64,000 nt of DNA from Heliocidaris tuberculata (GCA_025618425.1 CM046844.1:7033847-7097846), one strand, 5' to 3'. Shown: positions 12,513 to 21,330, counted from the first letter of the stretch. Translations and numbers: made by a program. The notes: a model not told the origin generated them from the sequence alone.

Positions 12513-14002
12513 GCTGCTACTACTACTACTACTACTACTACTAATAAAATTAATAAGCCGTTCTTGTATAGTGCATATCATGTTATGATATAACATCCCT
12601 ATGCGCTTTCAAAGGATTTGTATATTATTGCCCTGGCTAAAGTAATCATTACTCTAAAGTGATTTGGTAACTTTGTAGAGGCTCGATAAAATCTGAGCTG
12701 CCTGGCCTTACATGCTATCATGTATATGTAATATGGTGTAAAAATGAAGCCCAGGGGAAAAAAAACACTTCAAAATCATCATGTGCTTCACAAAAGTAAA
12801 CATATGCAAGTGATCAGAAATGCCAGACTCATTTTTCTCCATAGACTCAGTGTTAGACTAAAGCGTATGGCCATTCGCGTTGAATTCGTAAATGCGGGTA
12901 TTCAGTCATAGATATCTGAATAATAGCGCTATATATTTGAAAACTTTTCTATGCCTGGCTATTTATTTATCCTTCTGAACATCATTATACAAGACAGATA
13001 TCAAAATTCAACAATTTATTAAATCAAGCCTCCACAAAGTTAAAAATAAAGTAAAATACCAACAACACCAAAGAAAAAAAGAAGAAAAAAAGAGAGAAGC
13101 AGATAAGCAGACCTTGCTGTTCTATCCGTGATGATCATTTATTGTCATAACGGTCATGTATGAATCTGTTACATGTCTCCAATTCATTTTTGCCCTAACC
13201 TTATTCTATTTCATCTATATGATACTTTATCCACAAATAGAAACGTTAGTCATCGTCTTAGGAATCTTGGCTGGTGCTGCATTTCTCCTTGTTCTGCTGT
13301 CTTGTTGTATGTGCTATCTGTGGATGGCTATTCTCCGCTCAGGACGTGGACCAAGCAGCCGAGATTCGGCACTTGGTGATGATCTGGTAACTTCATGCGA
13401 CTGTATTTGAAACGATATTTATGCAAAGAATGACAAAGTGTACTATTTGATAGACATTTTAAAGGGGAATGCATTTTAATACAACTACTCCCTTTGAAAA
13501 ACAGCTATTAGCTGACAAGGGCAATCCAACCCATGAGTGGAGAATAAATAAATCAAATCAAATCAAAAAATTATGTTGTATAAAGAGTTCCTACAATTGG
13601 GTCGATAGACACACCTGCGGTAGAAACTTAAGTATCTAATTACATATCCCATTTTCAAAATCTCAACGACTTGATTGGAAACTTTACATGCCAATAAAAA
13701 GCCAAGTTGTGATACACACCCAAACCAAAGTATTTGAATTGTTTGATTTACACACTAATATAAGAAGATTTTTTTCCCCGGTGTAACTTTTTATTCAAAA
13801 GTTATAACATAACTAAATGAAACTGACATGAAAAGTAGCTAAGCGTTTGTTATTATGATACCATTTACCTTGAATGCAGGATCGACCAGTGAAACCATCG
13901 GGAGTTCTTTACAATCCGTATTTTAATATGCCAGGACCATCCGAACAAATGAGTCTTACAAACTTGTCAATTACAGCAATAAAGAAAAATTTGGCTACAT
14001 AA
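465..14002 (+). CDS. Locus A: 5'-incomplete CCP/mucin-like membrane protein gene, rearranged (exons listed separately)
   Basis: This is a paralogue of locus C (26530-40025). The visible exons are a CCP (465-641), two truncated copies of the mucin exon start (1129 and 8353), the last 188 codons of a mucin exon (11223-11786), a TM exon (13241-13386) and a tail exon (13880-14002). CCP, 11223, TM and tail all join in phase (1-1, 1-1, 1-0, 0). A message skipping the two truncated copies would therefore stay open and encode a short-stalk version. The signal peptide and CCPs 1-4 expected from locus C would lie before base 1. It may be a functional short mucin or a decaying copy. The intact TM and tail exons favour recent function. 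Confidence 0.6.
1129..1400 (+). pseudogene. Locus A truncated mucin (PTS) exon, copy 1
   Basis: Starts after TTTTTCAG in phase 1 and reads as a Thr/Ser-rich stretch matching the first 80-odd codons of the locus C mucin exon (33956 onward), including ERSTSVTSDEPYTS. Homology stops after about 1384. The following bases repeat the intron just upstream (about 943-1012), and the frame ends at TAA at 1398-1400. No splice donor precedes the stop. It is therefore a broken exon, or one that is skipped. Confidence 0.75.
1462..1735 (+). mobile_element. 5'-truncated tRNA-derived SINE with (ATT)n tail
   Basis: Begins near a B-box-like GTTCGAATCC. It continues through the family body (CTACATTTGCCACACTCGAC, GGAGTGTCAAGTCTGACA) and ends in a TTA/ATT microsatellite. 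Homologous copies are at 8690-8955 (duplicated with this segment) and 58085-58410 (minus strand). Confidence 0.7.
1884..2229 (+). mobile_element. tRNA-derived SINE (SURF-like), full-length
   Basis: The tRNA-like head has an A box TGGTCTAGTGG at 1893-1903 and a B box GATTCGAGTCC at 1937-1947, spaced as in a polymerase III promoter. A body with CTACATTTGCCACTCTCCAC and a 3' tail AAGCGCTTTGATCAG..ATATAAATGCAG ending in ATT repeats follow. It is absent at the matching place in the duplicated copy (near 9104), so it inserted after the duplication. The similarity to sea-urchin SURF1-type tRNA SINEs is by recollection of family features. Confidence 0.75.
2285..2680 (-). mobile_element. LINE 3' end fragment with CA/CT/AT microsatellites
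   Basis: On the minus strand, about 2495-2640 encodes SLSYAGIKLWNQLHELIK followed by a basic stretch. This is the typical C-terminal end of non-LTR retrotransposon ORF2 proteins (..G.KLWN.LP..IK..). The upstream CT and AT runs (2643-2678) and the CA-rich stretch (about 2425-2455) are simple repeats. A second copy is at 9352-9500. Confidence 0.6.
2680..2775. repeat. Interspersed repeat end, shared with 10650-10745
   Basis: Both loci contain TTCAACTTTATTAGATCAAG followed by CTTTCGGCC and then ACAAACATATAGCA. They look like the terminus of one dispersed element whose type I cannot name. Nothing coding is seen. Confidence 0.55.
2905..3465. mobile_element. Foldback (inverted-repeat) element
   Basis: A left arm (about 2920-3150) and right arm (about 3240-3460) are inverted copies: AAATCGGTTACGAAATGA is answered by TCATTTCGTAACCGATTTT, and the GTACACAAAATTTCATATTTT segment is answered by its reverse complement. 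No protein is encoded. A similar architecture, with a fragment related to 'gtccgatttcgttcagac', recurs at 19343-19936 and 48391-48905. Confidence 0.75.
3636..3860. mobile_element. Helentron-like non-autonomous element end (hairpin + GTTT repeats)
   Basis: A hairpin (GCCGAT-GAA-ATCGGC, 3640-3654) is followed by a (GTTT)n tract near 3676-3712. A single unit then contains a motif like ACGGATTTGCACCAAATTTT. The layout parallels 14749-15890 and 58667-59575. Assignment to the HINE/pearl-type group is inference. Confidence 0.45.
4064..4685 (+). repeat. 311-bp tandem duplication
   Basis: Two direct copies begin with GAGACCGGTAAGAAAC at 4064 and 4375. They are almost identical, with a few substitutions. 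Each copy contains the small hairpin GCAGCA-GAAAA-TGCTGC. No ORF is shared. The neighbouring 4915-5215 holds several degenerate AACACCGA(A/G)CGTGAAA repeats in both orientations and no gene. Confidence 0.8.
5249..5547 (-). mobile_element. LINE endonuclease fragment, downstream half
   Basis: The minus strand reads VVGVSETWFDSSTN, then FDIDGYYF, GAGVGMYIDNK and ESLFVEL. This is the middle of the APE-type endonuclease domain of non-LTR retrotransposons (SETWL.., R..GGGV..Y). The reading is cut at 5547 by a MITE. Its N-terminal continuation resumes at 6058-6218. Confidence 0.75.
5548..6057. mobile_element. TTAA-type MITE, family 1 (copy nested in a LINE)
   Basis: A copy of the roughly 490-510 bp repeat also found at 57569-58057 and 60784-61292. 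This copy has decayed termini (AATAAAGCTCGTATACAG.. and ..CTACATTACCTTGAAG). It splits a LINE endonuclease frame, which makes it younger than the LINE. Confidence 0.75.
6058..6218 (-). mobile_element. LINE endonuclease fragment, upstream half
   Basis: The minus strand encodes a Cys-rich stretch (CDICGECVKC) and then FSLLHIKARSLSKNFDDIYS. The latter is the conserved N-terminus of LINE endonucleases (..LNARSL..K.DD...L). Read across the MITE, it continues into 5249-5547. Confidence 0.75.
6495..6620 (+). mobile_element. LINE ORF2 C-terminal fragment
   Basis: The plus strand from 6501 reads YKRSFFPDSVRLWNLL, then FRQEIQKIQLR and a stop at 6618-6620. This is the usual terminal motif of non-LTR reverse-transcriptase ORFs. 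Only the last 40 or so residues remain. Confidence 0.65.
6766..6868. repeat. (AAG)n microsatellite, about 103 bp
   Basis: An uninterrupted AAG/AGA tract. The poly-Arg, poly-Glu and poly-Leu frames across it are products of the repeat and are not genes. Confidence 0.95.
7323..7739 (-). other. Unrecognised 138-codon open frame
   Basis: A minus-strand open frame rich in Leu, Lys and Glu in its second half (for example VENNLEEIVIKTEIIQ). I do not recognise a family. It sits in an intron of locus A on the opposite strand, next to LINE debris, so it may be part of a degraded mobile element or chance. There is no splice or promoter evidence. Confidence 0.15.
7925..9510 (+). repeat. Segmental duplication, copy 2
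   Basis: The second copy of the 708-2640 block. It contains the intron stretch, the truncated mucin exon (8353), the truncated SINE with ATT tail (8690-8955) and the LINE 3' end (9352-9500). It lacks the SINE found at 1884-2229 in copy 1. A TA repeat (7877-7913) sits at its left edge. Confidence 0.85.
8353..8648 (+). pseudogene. Locus A truncated mucin (PTS) exon, copy 2
   Basis: Starts after TTTTTCAG in phase 1 and repeats the Thr/Ser-rich peptide of 1129-1400 (LSERSTSVTSDEPYTSSVYT). A shorter T run than in copy 1 carries the frame through the junction to a stop at 8646-8648. A potential donor (TTTT|GTAAGT at about 8640) would leave phase 2, which fits no following exon seen. It is probably non-functional or skipped. 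Confidence 0.7.
9512..10567. mobile_element. Foldback DNA-transposon-like element with CAGTGCG-type ends
   Basis: The terminal inverted repeats are about 230 bp. The left end begins ACAGTGCGACCCAGAAAAAA and the right end is its inverse, ..TTTTTTCTGGGACGCACTGT. Inner parts such as AACCCTTTGTTTTA.. also match in inverted orientation. The interior (about 9760-10320) has no recognisable transposase. A lone right-arm copy is at 59566-59728, and related termini are at 27943 and 58420-58505. Confidence 0.8.
11223..11786 (+). CDS. Locus A exon: C-terminal remnant of mucin (PTS) domain
   Basis: A phase 1-1 exon of 564 bp after TTTTCCCACACAG, ending before GTAAGT. Its 188 codons are mostly Thr, Ser, Pro and Glu (for example DYTTVSTSEDTT). 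It aligns with the last part of the locus C mucin exon from about 37386 to 37957. The homology begins inside the paralogous exon, so the acceptor here is apparently new or exposed by a deletion. Thr/Ser-rich stretches of this type are O-glycosylated, extended stalks. Confidence 0.75.
12262..12350 (-). mobile_element. SINE head fragment (tRNA-like)
   Basis: The reverse complement shows an A-box-like GAGTCTAGTGGTTAAAG, then a B-box-like GGGTTCGATCTCC, then GTCCTTGAGCAAGGCAT. Only the head is kept, and trinucleotide repeats follow. Confidence 0.6.
12360..12545. repeat. Compound (AAT)n/(ACT)n microsatellite
   Basis: Successive runs of AAT, ACA and CTA triplets lie directly beside the SINE fragment. 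Confidence 0.9.
13241..13386 (+). CDS. Locus A exon: transmembrane segment and start of cytoplasmic tail
   Basis: Acceptor CCACAAATAG, phase 1 in, phase 0 out before GTAACT. Length is 146 bp, identical to the paralogous exon at 38283-38428. It encodes a hydrophobic run (LVIVLGILAGAAFLLVLL), then SCCMC, then a basic stretch (RSGRGPSSRDSALGDDL). This is a type I membrane anchor with juxtamembrane Cys that could be palmitoylated. Confidence 0.8.
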
Positions 14003-14003
14003 A
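13880..14003 (+). CDS. Locus A exon: cytoplasmic tail and stop
   Basis: Follows TGAATGCAG in phase 0. It reads DRPVKPSGVLYNPYFNMP and then a Ser/Thr/Lys-rich end, with TAA at 14000-14002. A donor GTAAGT follows at once, and a homologous 3'-UTR acceptor is at 16281. In locus C the same exon splices one codon later to reach its stop. The LYNPYFN core is conserved between A and C. Confidence 0.75.
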
Positions 14004-14202
14004 GTAAGTCAATGCGAGCAGCTGCCCATTTCATGATTCGCAACGCTGGAATCTAGTAGCTGTTAGCTCGAACTGGAATATTTATTTCATAATGGAGGAG
14101 CTGCTCATGTGACGGTCCATAACTCCGTTATTCTTTGATTTTGTCTAAACAATATTTTTCTTTACTAAACACAAGCAATCTTCGGGATGAACTTTCCCTT
14201 TA

Positions 14203-14325
14203 ATAGCAACTCCTGAAAATCAAACGCAAGTCCTTAATACGCACTTCTGATTGGCTGAAAATAAAATTGCGTTTGATTTTCCTGAGTTGCGTTCAAACAC
14301 AAGTTTTGTGCAAAGGGCCCCAGGT
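14203..14325. mobile_element. Small MITE with TGATTGGCT core
   Basis: Inverted segments GAAAATCAAACGCAA and TTGCGTTTGATTTTC flank CTGATTGGCTGAAAA. The right edge is GTGCAAAGGGCCCC. It resembles MITEs at 22139, 40593 and 44587 in size and core. Confidence 0.6.
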
Positions 14326-14748
14326 CGAGCTAACGATTTTTTCTACTTGAGTTTATTTTCTAAGTACACATGTAGTAGAATATATGGCTGTATGCAACAA
14401 CTGTCACCAGTGACAAAGCTTGGTGAGTGGGTGCCCTCATCCCCCCCCCCCCCCGAATCGAAAGGACAAATGAATGGGAAAACGGGAAAAGAAAGAATGA
14501 AAAGGTAGCGGGGAAGAAAAATAACATGACAGTAATCAGGACACAGGCTTCGCAACTGGGTAGCAGCAATATTTCTTCAAAAATGTACTCCGAGATAGGA
14601 CATACTTAGCTGTTGAAATATTAAACGACCAATTCCAGGTGACACATAATCACCATTTGGATGAGTCAGTGTCTCCCATAGGAGATAATAAATTTACATA
14701 CCATCTTCGTCATTCCCCTTTCCCCCGCCTGTTATCATTATCATTATT

Positions 14749-15890
14749 GTCCCCGCCGAACGAAGTTCGCGAGGGGACTATGAAACGGGCTCCGTACGTG
14801 TGTGCGTGTGTGTGTGTGTCCGTCCGTCCGTCCGTCCGTCTGTCCGTGTGTGCTCAAATGTTAGAAAATGCTACTTCTCCGTCATTTCTTGGCCGATTTT
14901 GATTCCGATTGTTTTATCTGATAGGGCTGGGTGGGGGCTACCAAACTTCTACACAGAATTTTGAAATTCATTAATTATGCAAATTTATGCAAATTTATTC
15001 AAAATCGACGAAAAATCCTACTTCTCCTCTATTTCACATCGGATTTTGATTCCGATTGTTTTATCTTATAGGGCTGGGTGGGGGCTTCCAAACTTCTACA
15101 CAGAATTTTGAAATTCATTAATTATGCAAATTTATGCAAATTTATTCAAAATTGACGAAAAATGCTACTTCTCCTCTATTTCACATCGGATTTTGATTGC
15201 GATTGTTTTATTTGATAGGGCTGGGTGGGGGCTTCCAAACTTCTACACAGAATTTTGAAATTCATTAATTATGCAAATTTATGCAAATTTATTCAAAATT
15301 GACGAAAAATGCTACTTCTCCTCTATTTCACATCGGATTTTGATTCCGATTGTTTTATCTGATAGGGTTGGGTGGGGGCTTTCAAACTTCTACACAGAAT
15401 TTTGAAATTCATTAATTATGCAAATTTATGCAAATTTATTCAAAATTGACGAAAAATGCTACTTCTCCTCTATTTCACATCGGATTTTGATTCCGATTGT
15501 TTTATCTGATAGGGCAGGGTGGGGGCTTCCAAACTTCTACACAGAATTTTGAAATTCATTAATTATGCAAATTTATGTAAATTTATTCAAAATTGACGAA
15601 AAATGCTACTTCTCTATTTCACATCGGATTTTGATTCCGATTGTTTTATCTGATAGGGCTGGGTGGGGGCTTCCAAACTTCTACACAGAATTTTGAAATT
15701 CATTAATTATGCAAATTTATGCAAATTTATTCAAAATTGGCGAAAAATGCTACTTCTCTATTTCACATAGGATTTTGATTCCGATTGTTTTATCTGATAG
15801 GGCTGGGTGGGGGCTTCCAAACTTCTACACAGAATTTTGAAATTCATTATTCATGCAAATTTATGCAAATTTATTCAAAATGGCTGAAGG
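14749..15890 (+). mobile_element. Helentron-like element with seven 144-147 bp tandem repeats
   Basis: A 30-nt hairpin (14749-14778, GTCCCCGC..GGGGAC) is followed by GT repeats and a (GTCC)n tract (to about 14845). Seven tandem units then follow: landmark ACACAG falls at 14951, 15098, 15245, 15392, 15539, 15683 and 15827. Units contain GGATTTTGATTCCGATTGTT and ATGCAAATTTATGCAAATTT. Hairpin + tetranucleotide repeat + tandem core is the layout known for pearl/HINE elements of marine invertebrates. Non-coding. Confidence 0.7.
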
Positions 15891-16281
15891 TTCATAATGT
15901 TTTCATGTTTTATATTTCAGTTGTATACATGCATTGTTGGTATTCTCTTCTTTTGCATGCAGTAACATTATTATTTTATTCACTAAAGTTTTTCACTGAA
16001 GTTTTAAGGTTCAGGCTAGTTAATTTCCACAGATCTGCACTTCCGGCGGGGACATTTATTACGCATTGCGTAATTTACTCATTCACTTGTTATCATTATT
16101 AACATCATTACTATTATTATCATTTTCATTATCATTATTACTATTATTATTATCATTTTTTTAAAATTCATTTATTATTGTTATTGTCATCATCACTATT
16201 ATAAATGATATTATTATCATATTATTCACACGTCATTCATGTTTCTTTTTCTTTTTCTCGTTTTCATTTTGTACACTACAG

Positions 16282-16440
16282 ATTGATGTAGGGATGCAGA
16301 AAACTCTGTGAAGTTCAACTCGGATGATTTTCTTTTGCTGTGTTTCGAATTGATTTTAATTTTGATTTGATTTGGTTTTATTTTTATATTTTCTTCATTT
16401 CCAGGAATGCAATATAACAGTAACAAATAATACAAAATAT
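16282..16440 (+). other. Locus A 3'-UTR exon (by homology with 40021)
   Basis: Begins after GTACACTACAG with ATTGATGTAGGGATGCAG, nearly identical to the terminal exon of locus C at 40021. It is read as 3' UTR because the locus A stop lies in the previous exon. The downstream end is interrupted by a MITE at about 16503. I could not fix a polyadenylation site. Confidence 0.5.
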
Positions 16441-16502
16441 GCCATTAATACTGCTTCTGAACTAAATATCATCTGTAAAGTTGTCCTATATATATGACGA
16501 AA

Positions 16503-17378
16503 ACCAATCACCTAAAAAAATAATTTGGGTACAGTAAAAATGTATAAAGTTATCCTCAAAATACTTTTCCTGACCTTTTCTGGGTTTACGGTTAAGCTGT
16601 ATGAAGAAAATAAAGGAAAACACAAAAATCCCTCGCGCTGAACCCAACTCCGACTCCGGTTCCGCGCAGGCCACATTGTGTGCGAACGCGCGCGCGCGCG
16701 CGTGTGTTTAATTGTTTTTTTTTACAGACATGTATCAATCAGACTTGATTATTTATGTCTTGGGACCGACCTTTAACGTCACCATCCGAAAGACGTGACT
16801 CAGTCTCGAACCTGGGTCCGCTGAATCAGTTTATAACTTCCATTGTTAGCTGGATTACAGGGGCGCGTAACAACGCCGAGTTGTTGTGTTGCTGTTCTTA
16901 TTTGTTTTTATTTGGCAACCAGTCAAAACTATTTTTGCCACAAATATTATTTAAAAATTCTAACAAATTTTTTTGCTTTGAAAAGGTACAATGTATTTTT
17001 TTTTTCAACTATAGTTATGAAAATAAGAAAAGGAAATCATATAACTCGTTTTAAAAACATTAAAAAATACCATCCCGCCAAACAGACACTTGAGCACTTT
17101 TCCCACCGTTTCGAAGATGCCGTCTTACCAATCATCGAATTACGTCTATATGTTTGTGTGTGTGTAATTTGGTTTTTACAGACGTGTATCAATCAGATAT
17201 GAATATTTACGTCTGGGGACCGACCTTTAACGTCACCATCCGAAAGACGTGACTCAGTCTCGAACCTGGGTCCACTGAATCAGTTTATAACTTCCACTAA
17301 TTAGCTAGATTACGTTTAGTGATATGGAACCCGTAACATTCAAGAGCTAAGTATTTTTTGGTGATTACTACCCTTTAA
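16503..17378. mobile_element. TTAA-type MITE, family 2, with internal repeats
   Basis: Matches 24872-25230 at both ends (left CCAATCACCTAAAA, right GGTGATTACTACCCTTTAA). Locus C has the empty site near 40146 (GACGAAAATGATTAACGC). A CG-rich run lies at 16687-16704. Inside are two direct copies (16726-16860, 17183-17315) containing ACCGACCTTTAACGTCACCA and GTCTCGAACCTGGGTCC, which looks like a minus-strand SINE-type segment. Confidence 0.7.
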
Positions 17379-17744
17379 CGCTTTCCATTTATGCATTTGT
17401 TTATGTTATCTGTTGTTTATGTTATCTGTATGTATAAAACTTTTTATTTACAAATTCAAAGTGGTTTGGACTCCATGTTTTTTGCTTCGTAGATGGGAAA
17501 ATGCACGTGATCGTAACATTTGAAGGAAAAAATATGAGACTGGCGCCGAGAATGGGGAAAGAGCTTGCTTGTTCAGTAGTACATTGTATGATAGTACAAG
17601 AATGAACGGCATGTGGAGAGTAGTTTATAGGCAAAACCCCTCGTCAGTCGTAGCAGTGTCTATACTGTAATACTACCATAAGGGCTGTACTATAGCTGAT
17701 CCTGACATTTTTTATCATCTCTATGATACTTTATCCACAACTAG

Positions 17745-18263
17745 AAACGTTAGTCATCGTCGTAGGAACCTTGGCTGGTGCTGCATTTCTTCTTGGTCTG
17801 CTGTCTTGTTGTATGTGTTATGTGTGGATCAGTGTGACCAGCGTTAAAAATGGAATTATGCTAGGGAGCAGCGAAAAAAAATTCTGCTAAATAAAAAAAA
17901 AAAAAAAAAAAAAAAAAAGCTTCCCCCCCCAAAAAAGAAGGTTATCATCATTTTTGGGGTGTATTTTTACTCCAAAATTCTTTGACAAGCAAAAAATAAC
18001 AAAAAGGTGATCAGCATTTCTTGGTGTATTTCTACTCAAAAATCATATGAAAAGCAAAAAAAAAACCAAAAAACAAAAAAACAGAAACACAAAATTCTGC
18101 AAAACTTTGTCAAATTATGCTAAGCATAATGCTAGATGCTAAAGCGGTCAAAATTCTGCCAGAAAGCAGAATTCTGCTAACTCTGGCAACGTTGCTGTGG
18201 ATGGATATGCTCCGCTCAGGACGTGGCCCAAGGAGCCGAGACTCGGCACTTGGTGATGATGTG
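17745..18263 (+). pseudogene. Third transmembrane exon copy, split by an insertion
   Basis: Acceptor TCCACAACTAG and the first 85 bp, then after the insertion the last 61 bp to donor GTAATT, exactly reproduce the 146-bp TM exon of loci A and C (LVIVVGTLAGAAFLLGLL.., RSGRGPRSRDSALGDDV). A 365-bp element separates the halves. No tail exon like 13880 or 39338 is found downstream and no mucin exon upstream. It is a relic of another paralogue. Confidence 0.85.
17830..18194. mobile_element. hAT-like MITE inside the TM pseudo-exon
   Basis: A 365-bp insertion flanked by an 8-bp duplication with one mismatch (GTGTGGAT at 17822-17829, CTGTGGAT at 18195-18202). The ends are imperfect inverted repeats (CAGTGTGACCAGCGTTA against CAACGTTGCCAGAGTTA). 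It contains poly-A and poly-C runs and no ORF of note. The 8-bp target duplication is the hAT superfamily signature. Confidence 0.75.
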
Positions 18264-18850
18264 GTAATTTCATGCGACTGTATTCGAAACGATATTTACT
18301 TAGGAAAAGAATGACAAAGTGTACTATTTGGTAGACATACAACGACCCCCAGTAATGTTGTATAAAGAGTTCCTGCAACTGGGTCAATAGATACCTGTAG
18401 TTGAAACTTACTAATATCTAATTACATATCATATTTTCAAAATCAGTCATATTTATTTACACGAAAATGTTACATTTTAGGCGAACCTTTGATACGACAA
18501 GTTATCTCAAATCTCAGTTTGACGTATTACATGTACAGCCAGTTATTGAATGAATATTGTATTTTTCACTTCAATAACAATAAATTTCGATATGTTGGAA
18601 ATCAAGAGTCAAATCGAGCTACTCCAACTTCTGAAGTGTTTTATTTGAGCGAATCGCGACACACTGAAGAAATATAAAGAGAAATGCAAACAATATAGCG
18701 TTTTGAAAGTTTATTTTTAACACCTGATACTTCAAACACACCTTGTGTGCAATCAAACCCACTCAAAGGTAGGCTCATGGGTGAGAAAAACAACTACTGT
18801 AAAAAATGGATATCACAGCATTCCTGCAGGTATAGAATCACAGAGAGGAA

Positions 18851-18890
18851 TATAAAGAGAGGATCAGCTGCGAGTAGTGTTTTCAGAGCC
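18851..18890 (+). promoter_or_regulatory. Putative core promoter (TATA box + initiator)
   Basis: TATAAAGAGA at 18851-18860 is followed by an initiator-like TTTCAGAGCC, placing A+1 near 18885. This is a typical TATA-to-start distance. The ATG of a signal-peptide exon follows at 18902, so the 5' UTR would be very short. Confidence 0.5.
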
Positions 18891-18901
18891 TTAGGAGGAT
18901 C

Positions 18902-18971
18902 ATGGATTATATCTCAAGACAAATTATCATTCTGGCTGTACTCTGTAAATTCTACACGGATTTAGGCTCAG
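18902..18971 (+). CDS. Signal-peptide first exon (orphan or alternative exon)
   Basis: ATG in an AGGAGGATCATGG context opens MDYISRQIIILAVLCKF and ends in phase 1 at a G|GTGAGG donor, the same phase as every extracellular exon of this family. A hydrophobic core with a polar end suits a secretion signal. The next family exon downstream is a frameshifted CCP (22560). It could instead splice to 27710 as an alternative first exon of locus C. Confidence 0.6.
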
Positions 18972-19342
18972 GTGAGGACAAGCCGTATTTGATTTGATTC
19001 TTAATTTTCTTCTTAGTTGCACATTCATTAGCTTTGAATTTGCAGGGGCAAATTTAAATATGTAGGATTTTTTAACCCTAGAATAAAACAAAGGGTCAGT
19101 TTGGTCTCCATCGTTGGTTTGTCCGAATTATATACGTTTGTAACGTTTTATCTGGTGTTTTTTTCATCAGACGGTCTATATCCATATACACTCAGCAACA
19201 AAAGAAAATGGACACTCGTTACTGTTCAAAAAAATTCATAAAAACCGTAAATAAAATATTACGAAATATATCAAATAAAAGAAAAAAATAATACTTCACA
19301 AAAATCATTTAAGATAAAGTTTTAAACGTTAGATGTCTGATT

Positions 19343-19936
19343 AAAGGAAAATCCAACCTTGGTAATAAGATGATTTGTGTGAAAGCAGAAGAATAAGAAA
19401 AACAGGATGGTGAAAGTTTGAAAGAAATCGGACAAAGATTAAGAAAGTTATGGATGTTTGAAAAATGAGATCACTACATCTATGCGAATCTCAAATTGAC
19501 AATTTGGTGAGTCAATTGTGACATTTTTGTGGACAACTCTCCCATTTGTCGTACACAAAAATATCATTAATTTGCGGTTTTCTTCGAGGTGCTTTTACCC
19601 TCGGGGCAGTACTCAAAATATATTGGAGATAGCATATTGTTATAGGTCCTCATGATCGAAAAGATCCTACTGGGTAATGCATTTTGAAAAAAAGTGACAT
19701 TTTAGTCATTTTTAGAGCGAATGGGGGAGTTGTCCACAGCTACATCACAGTGACATTACCTATTCGGCCAATTTGAAATTCCCATATGCATAGTGATTAC
19801 AACTTTCAAAAATTCATAACTTTCTTATTGCTTGTCCGATTTCGTTCAGACTTTCACCAAATATCTGCTTCTCTGATTTTTCCTCTTTCTTTCAAAGCAA
19901 CTTGCTATTAAGGTTGGATTTCCCTTTAAGAAAACT
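19343..19936. mobile_element. Foldback element
   Basis: The arms are inverted: AAAGGAAAATCCAACCTTGG on the left is answered by AAGGTTGGATTTCCCTTT on the right. The inner TCAAATTGACAATTTGG and GGACAACTCTCCCATTTG segments are also mirrored. Non-coding. It resembles the elements at 2905 and 48391. Confidence 0.75.
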
Positions 19937-20329
19937 GCTAAAATAGAGCAAGTAGCCATTCAAATGTAAATTAACATGTGCATCTGTAAGAATGAGGAGG
20001 ATTGAGCTCTGGATATCAACTATAGTCTTACGACTGCATAGTTTCGACAAGCACGGTCAAGGGGGGGGGGGGATTTTTTTTCATTGTTTTAATTTGATTC
20101 TACAGGCATGACAAGATGGAAATTCTCATCAACATTGGAAATCTTAGCTATAAGTATAGTGCCCACTTTCTTTTTTTTTGCTGTGTATAATGAAACAAAA
20201 AGTAATTTATAGTTATAAACAGTTGTCCATGTATGTTTTTTCAATAGTAAACGTGTTTTCCTGAGTTAAACGTAGTATAGTATGCGTTCATGCTTTTGAT
20301 TTGATTATTTAAAGGCCCCTGCAACCCAG

Positions 20330-21330
20330 TCCAAATGCAAGTTTATTGCTGTCGATGTGTAGGGATGCATACAAATAATATTCTGTTATTCAAACATTTA
20401 GATATGTTTCATAGATTTTTAAATGTTTTTTGAAATATTTTTCCCAACCTCATATTAAGTTCCAACCTAAAAAGTGTTCCATATCTCATTCCTGCAATGA
20501 CATCATCTGGCAACCATCAGTCAGCTACACTACCATTCTACAATAGACAGTGGAATGTAACTTCCTCCAGCTCAGCACATGCTCACAATAGATTGCATTG
20601 CTTTCAAACAATACCTCCTCAAGATTCTAGGACAACTACCCCCCGGAAAACCACCCCCTGGACGACTACCCCCCTAGGACATCTACCCCCCAGGACATCT
20701 ACCCCCCAGGACAACTACCCCCCAGGACAATTACCCCCCAGGACAACTACCCCCAGGACAATTACCCCCCAGGACAACTACCCCCCAGGACAATTACCCC
20801 CAGGACAATTTTTCCGGGGGTAGCTGTCCAGGGGTAGTTGTTCGGGGGTAGTTGTCCGGGGGGTAATTGTCCTGGGGGTAGTTGTCCTGGGGGGTAATTG
20901 TCCTGGGGGGTAGTTGTCCTGGGGGGTAGTTGTCCTGGGGGGGGGGGTAGTTGTCCTAGGGGGTAGTTGTCCTGGGGGGTAGTTGTCCAGGGGGGTAGTT
21001 TTCCGGGGGTGGTTGTCCGGGGGGTAATTGTCCAGGGGGTAGTTGTCCGGATACGCTCCTCAATACCATTCTTTTCCTGGTGATGCTACAGCATGTCTGA
21101 CATAGCAAATCCTATGTAGGCATTGTATGGTCTTTTGGAACAGATGGTCATCTAATGATTGACAGATGATGTCACTGCAGGAATGAGATCTGACGCATTT
21201 TGGGGGGTGGAGCTTAGCATGTTTGAGAAAATGATTTTAAGAATATTTAAAAAATCTATGAAACATATTTAGATGTTTGAATAACAAAATATAAGTTGTA
21301 TGCATCCCTGCACATCAACAGGAATCACCA
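20330..21330. mobile_element. Foldback element with central flip-orientation minisatellite
   Basis: The outer arms (about 20350-20460 and 21230-21325) are inverted copies: ACATTTAGATATGTTTCATA is answered by TATGAAACATATTTAGATGT, with a GTATGCATCCCTGCACAT flank. The centre (20640-21055) is a roughly 16-bp repeat. It reads CAGGACAACTACCCCC in the left half and its complement GGGGGTAGTTGTCCTG in the right half. Confidence 0.8.

Noticed and set aside
12345..12596. Poly-Ser/Tyr open frame
   Set aside because: Translation of AAT/ACT microsatellite repeats.
14860..15890. Tandem 147-bp units as a CRISPR array
   Set aside because: Units are contiguous and near identical, without short repeats and unique spacers, and the context is eukaryotic.
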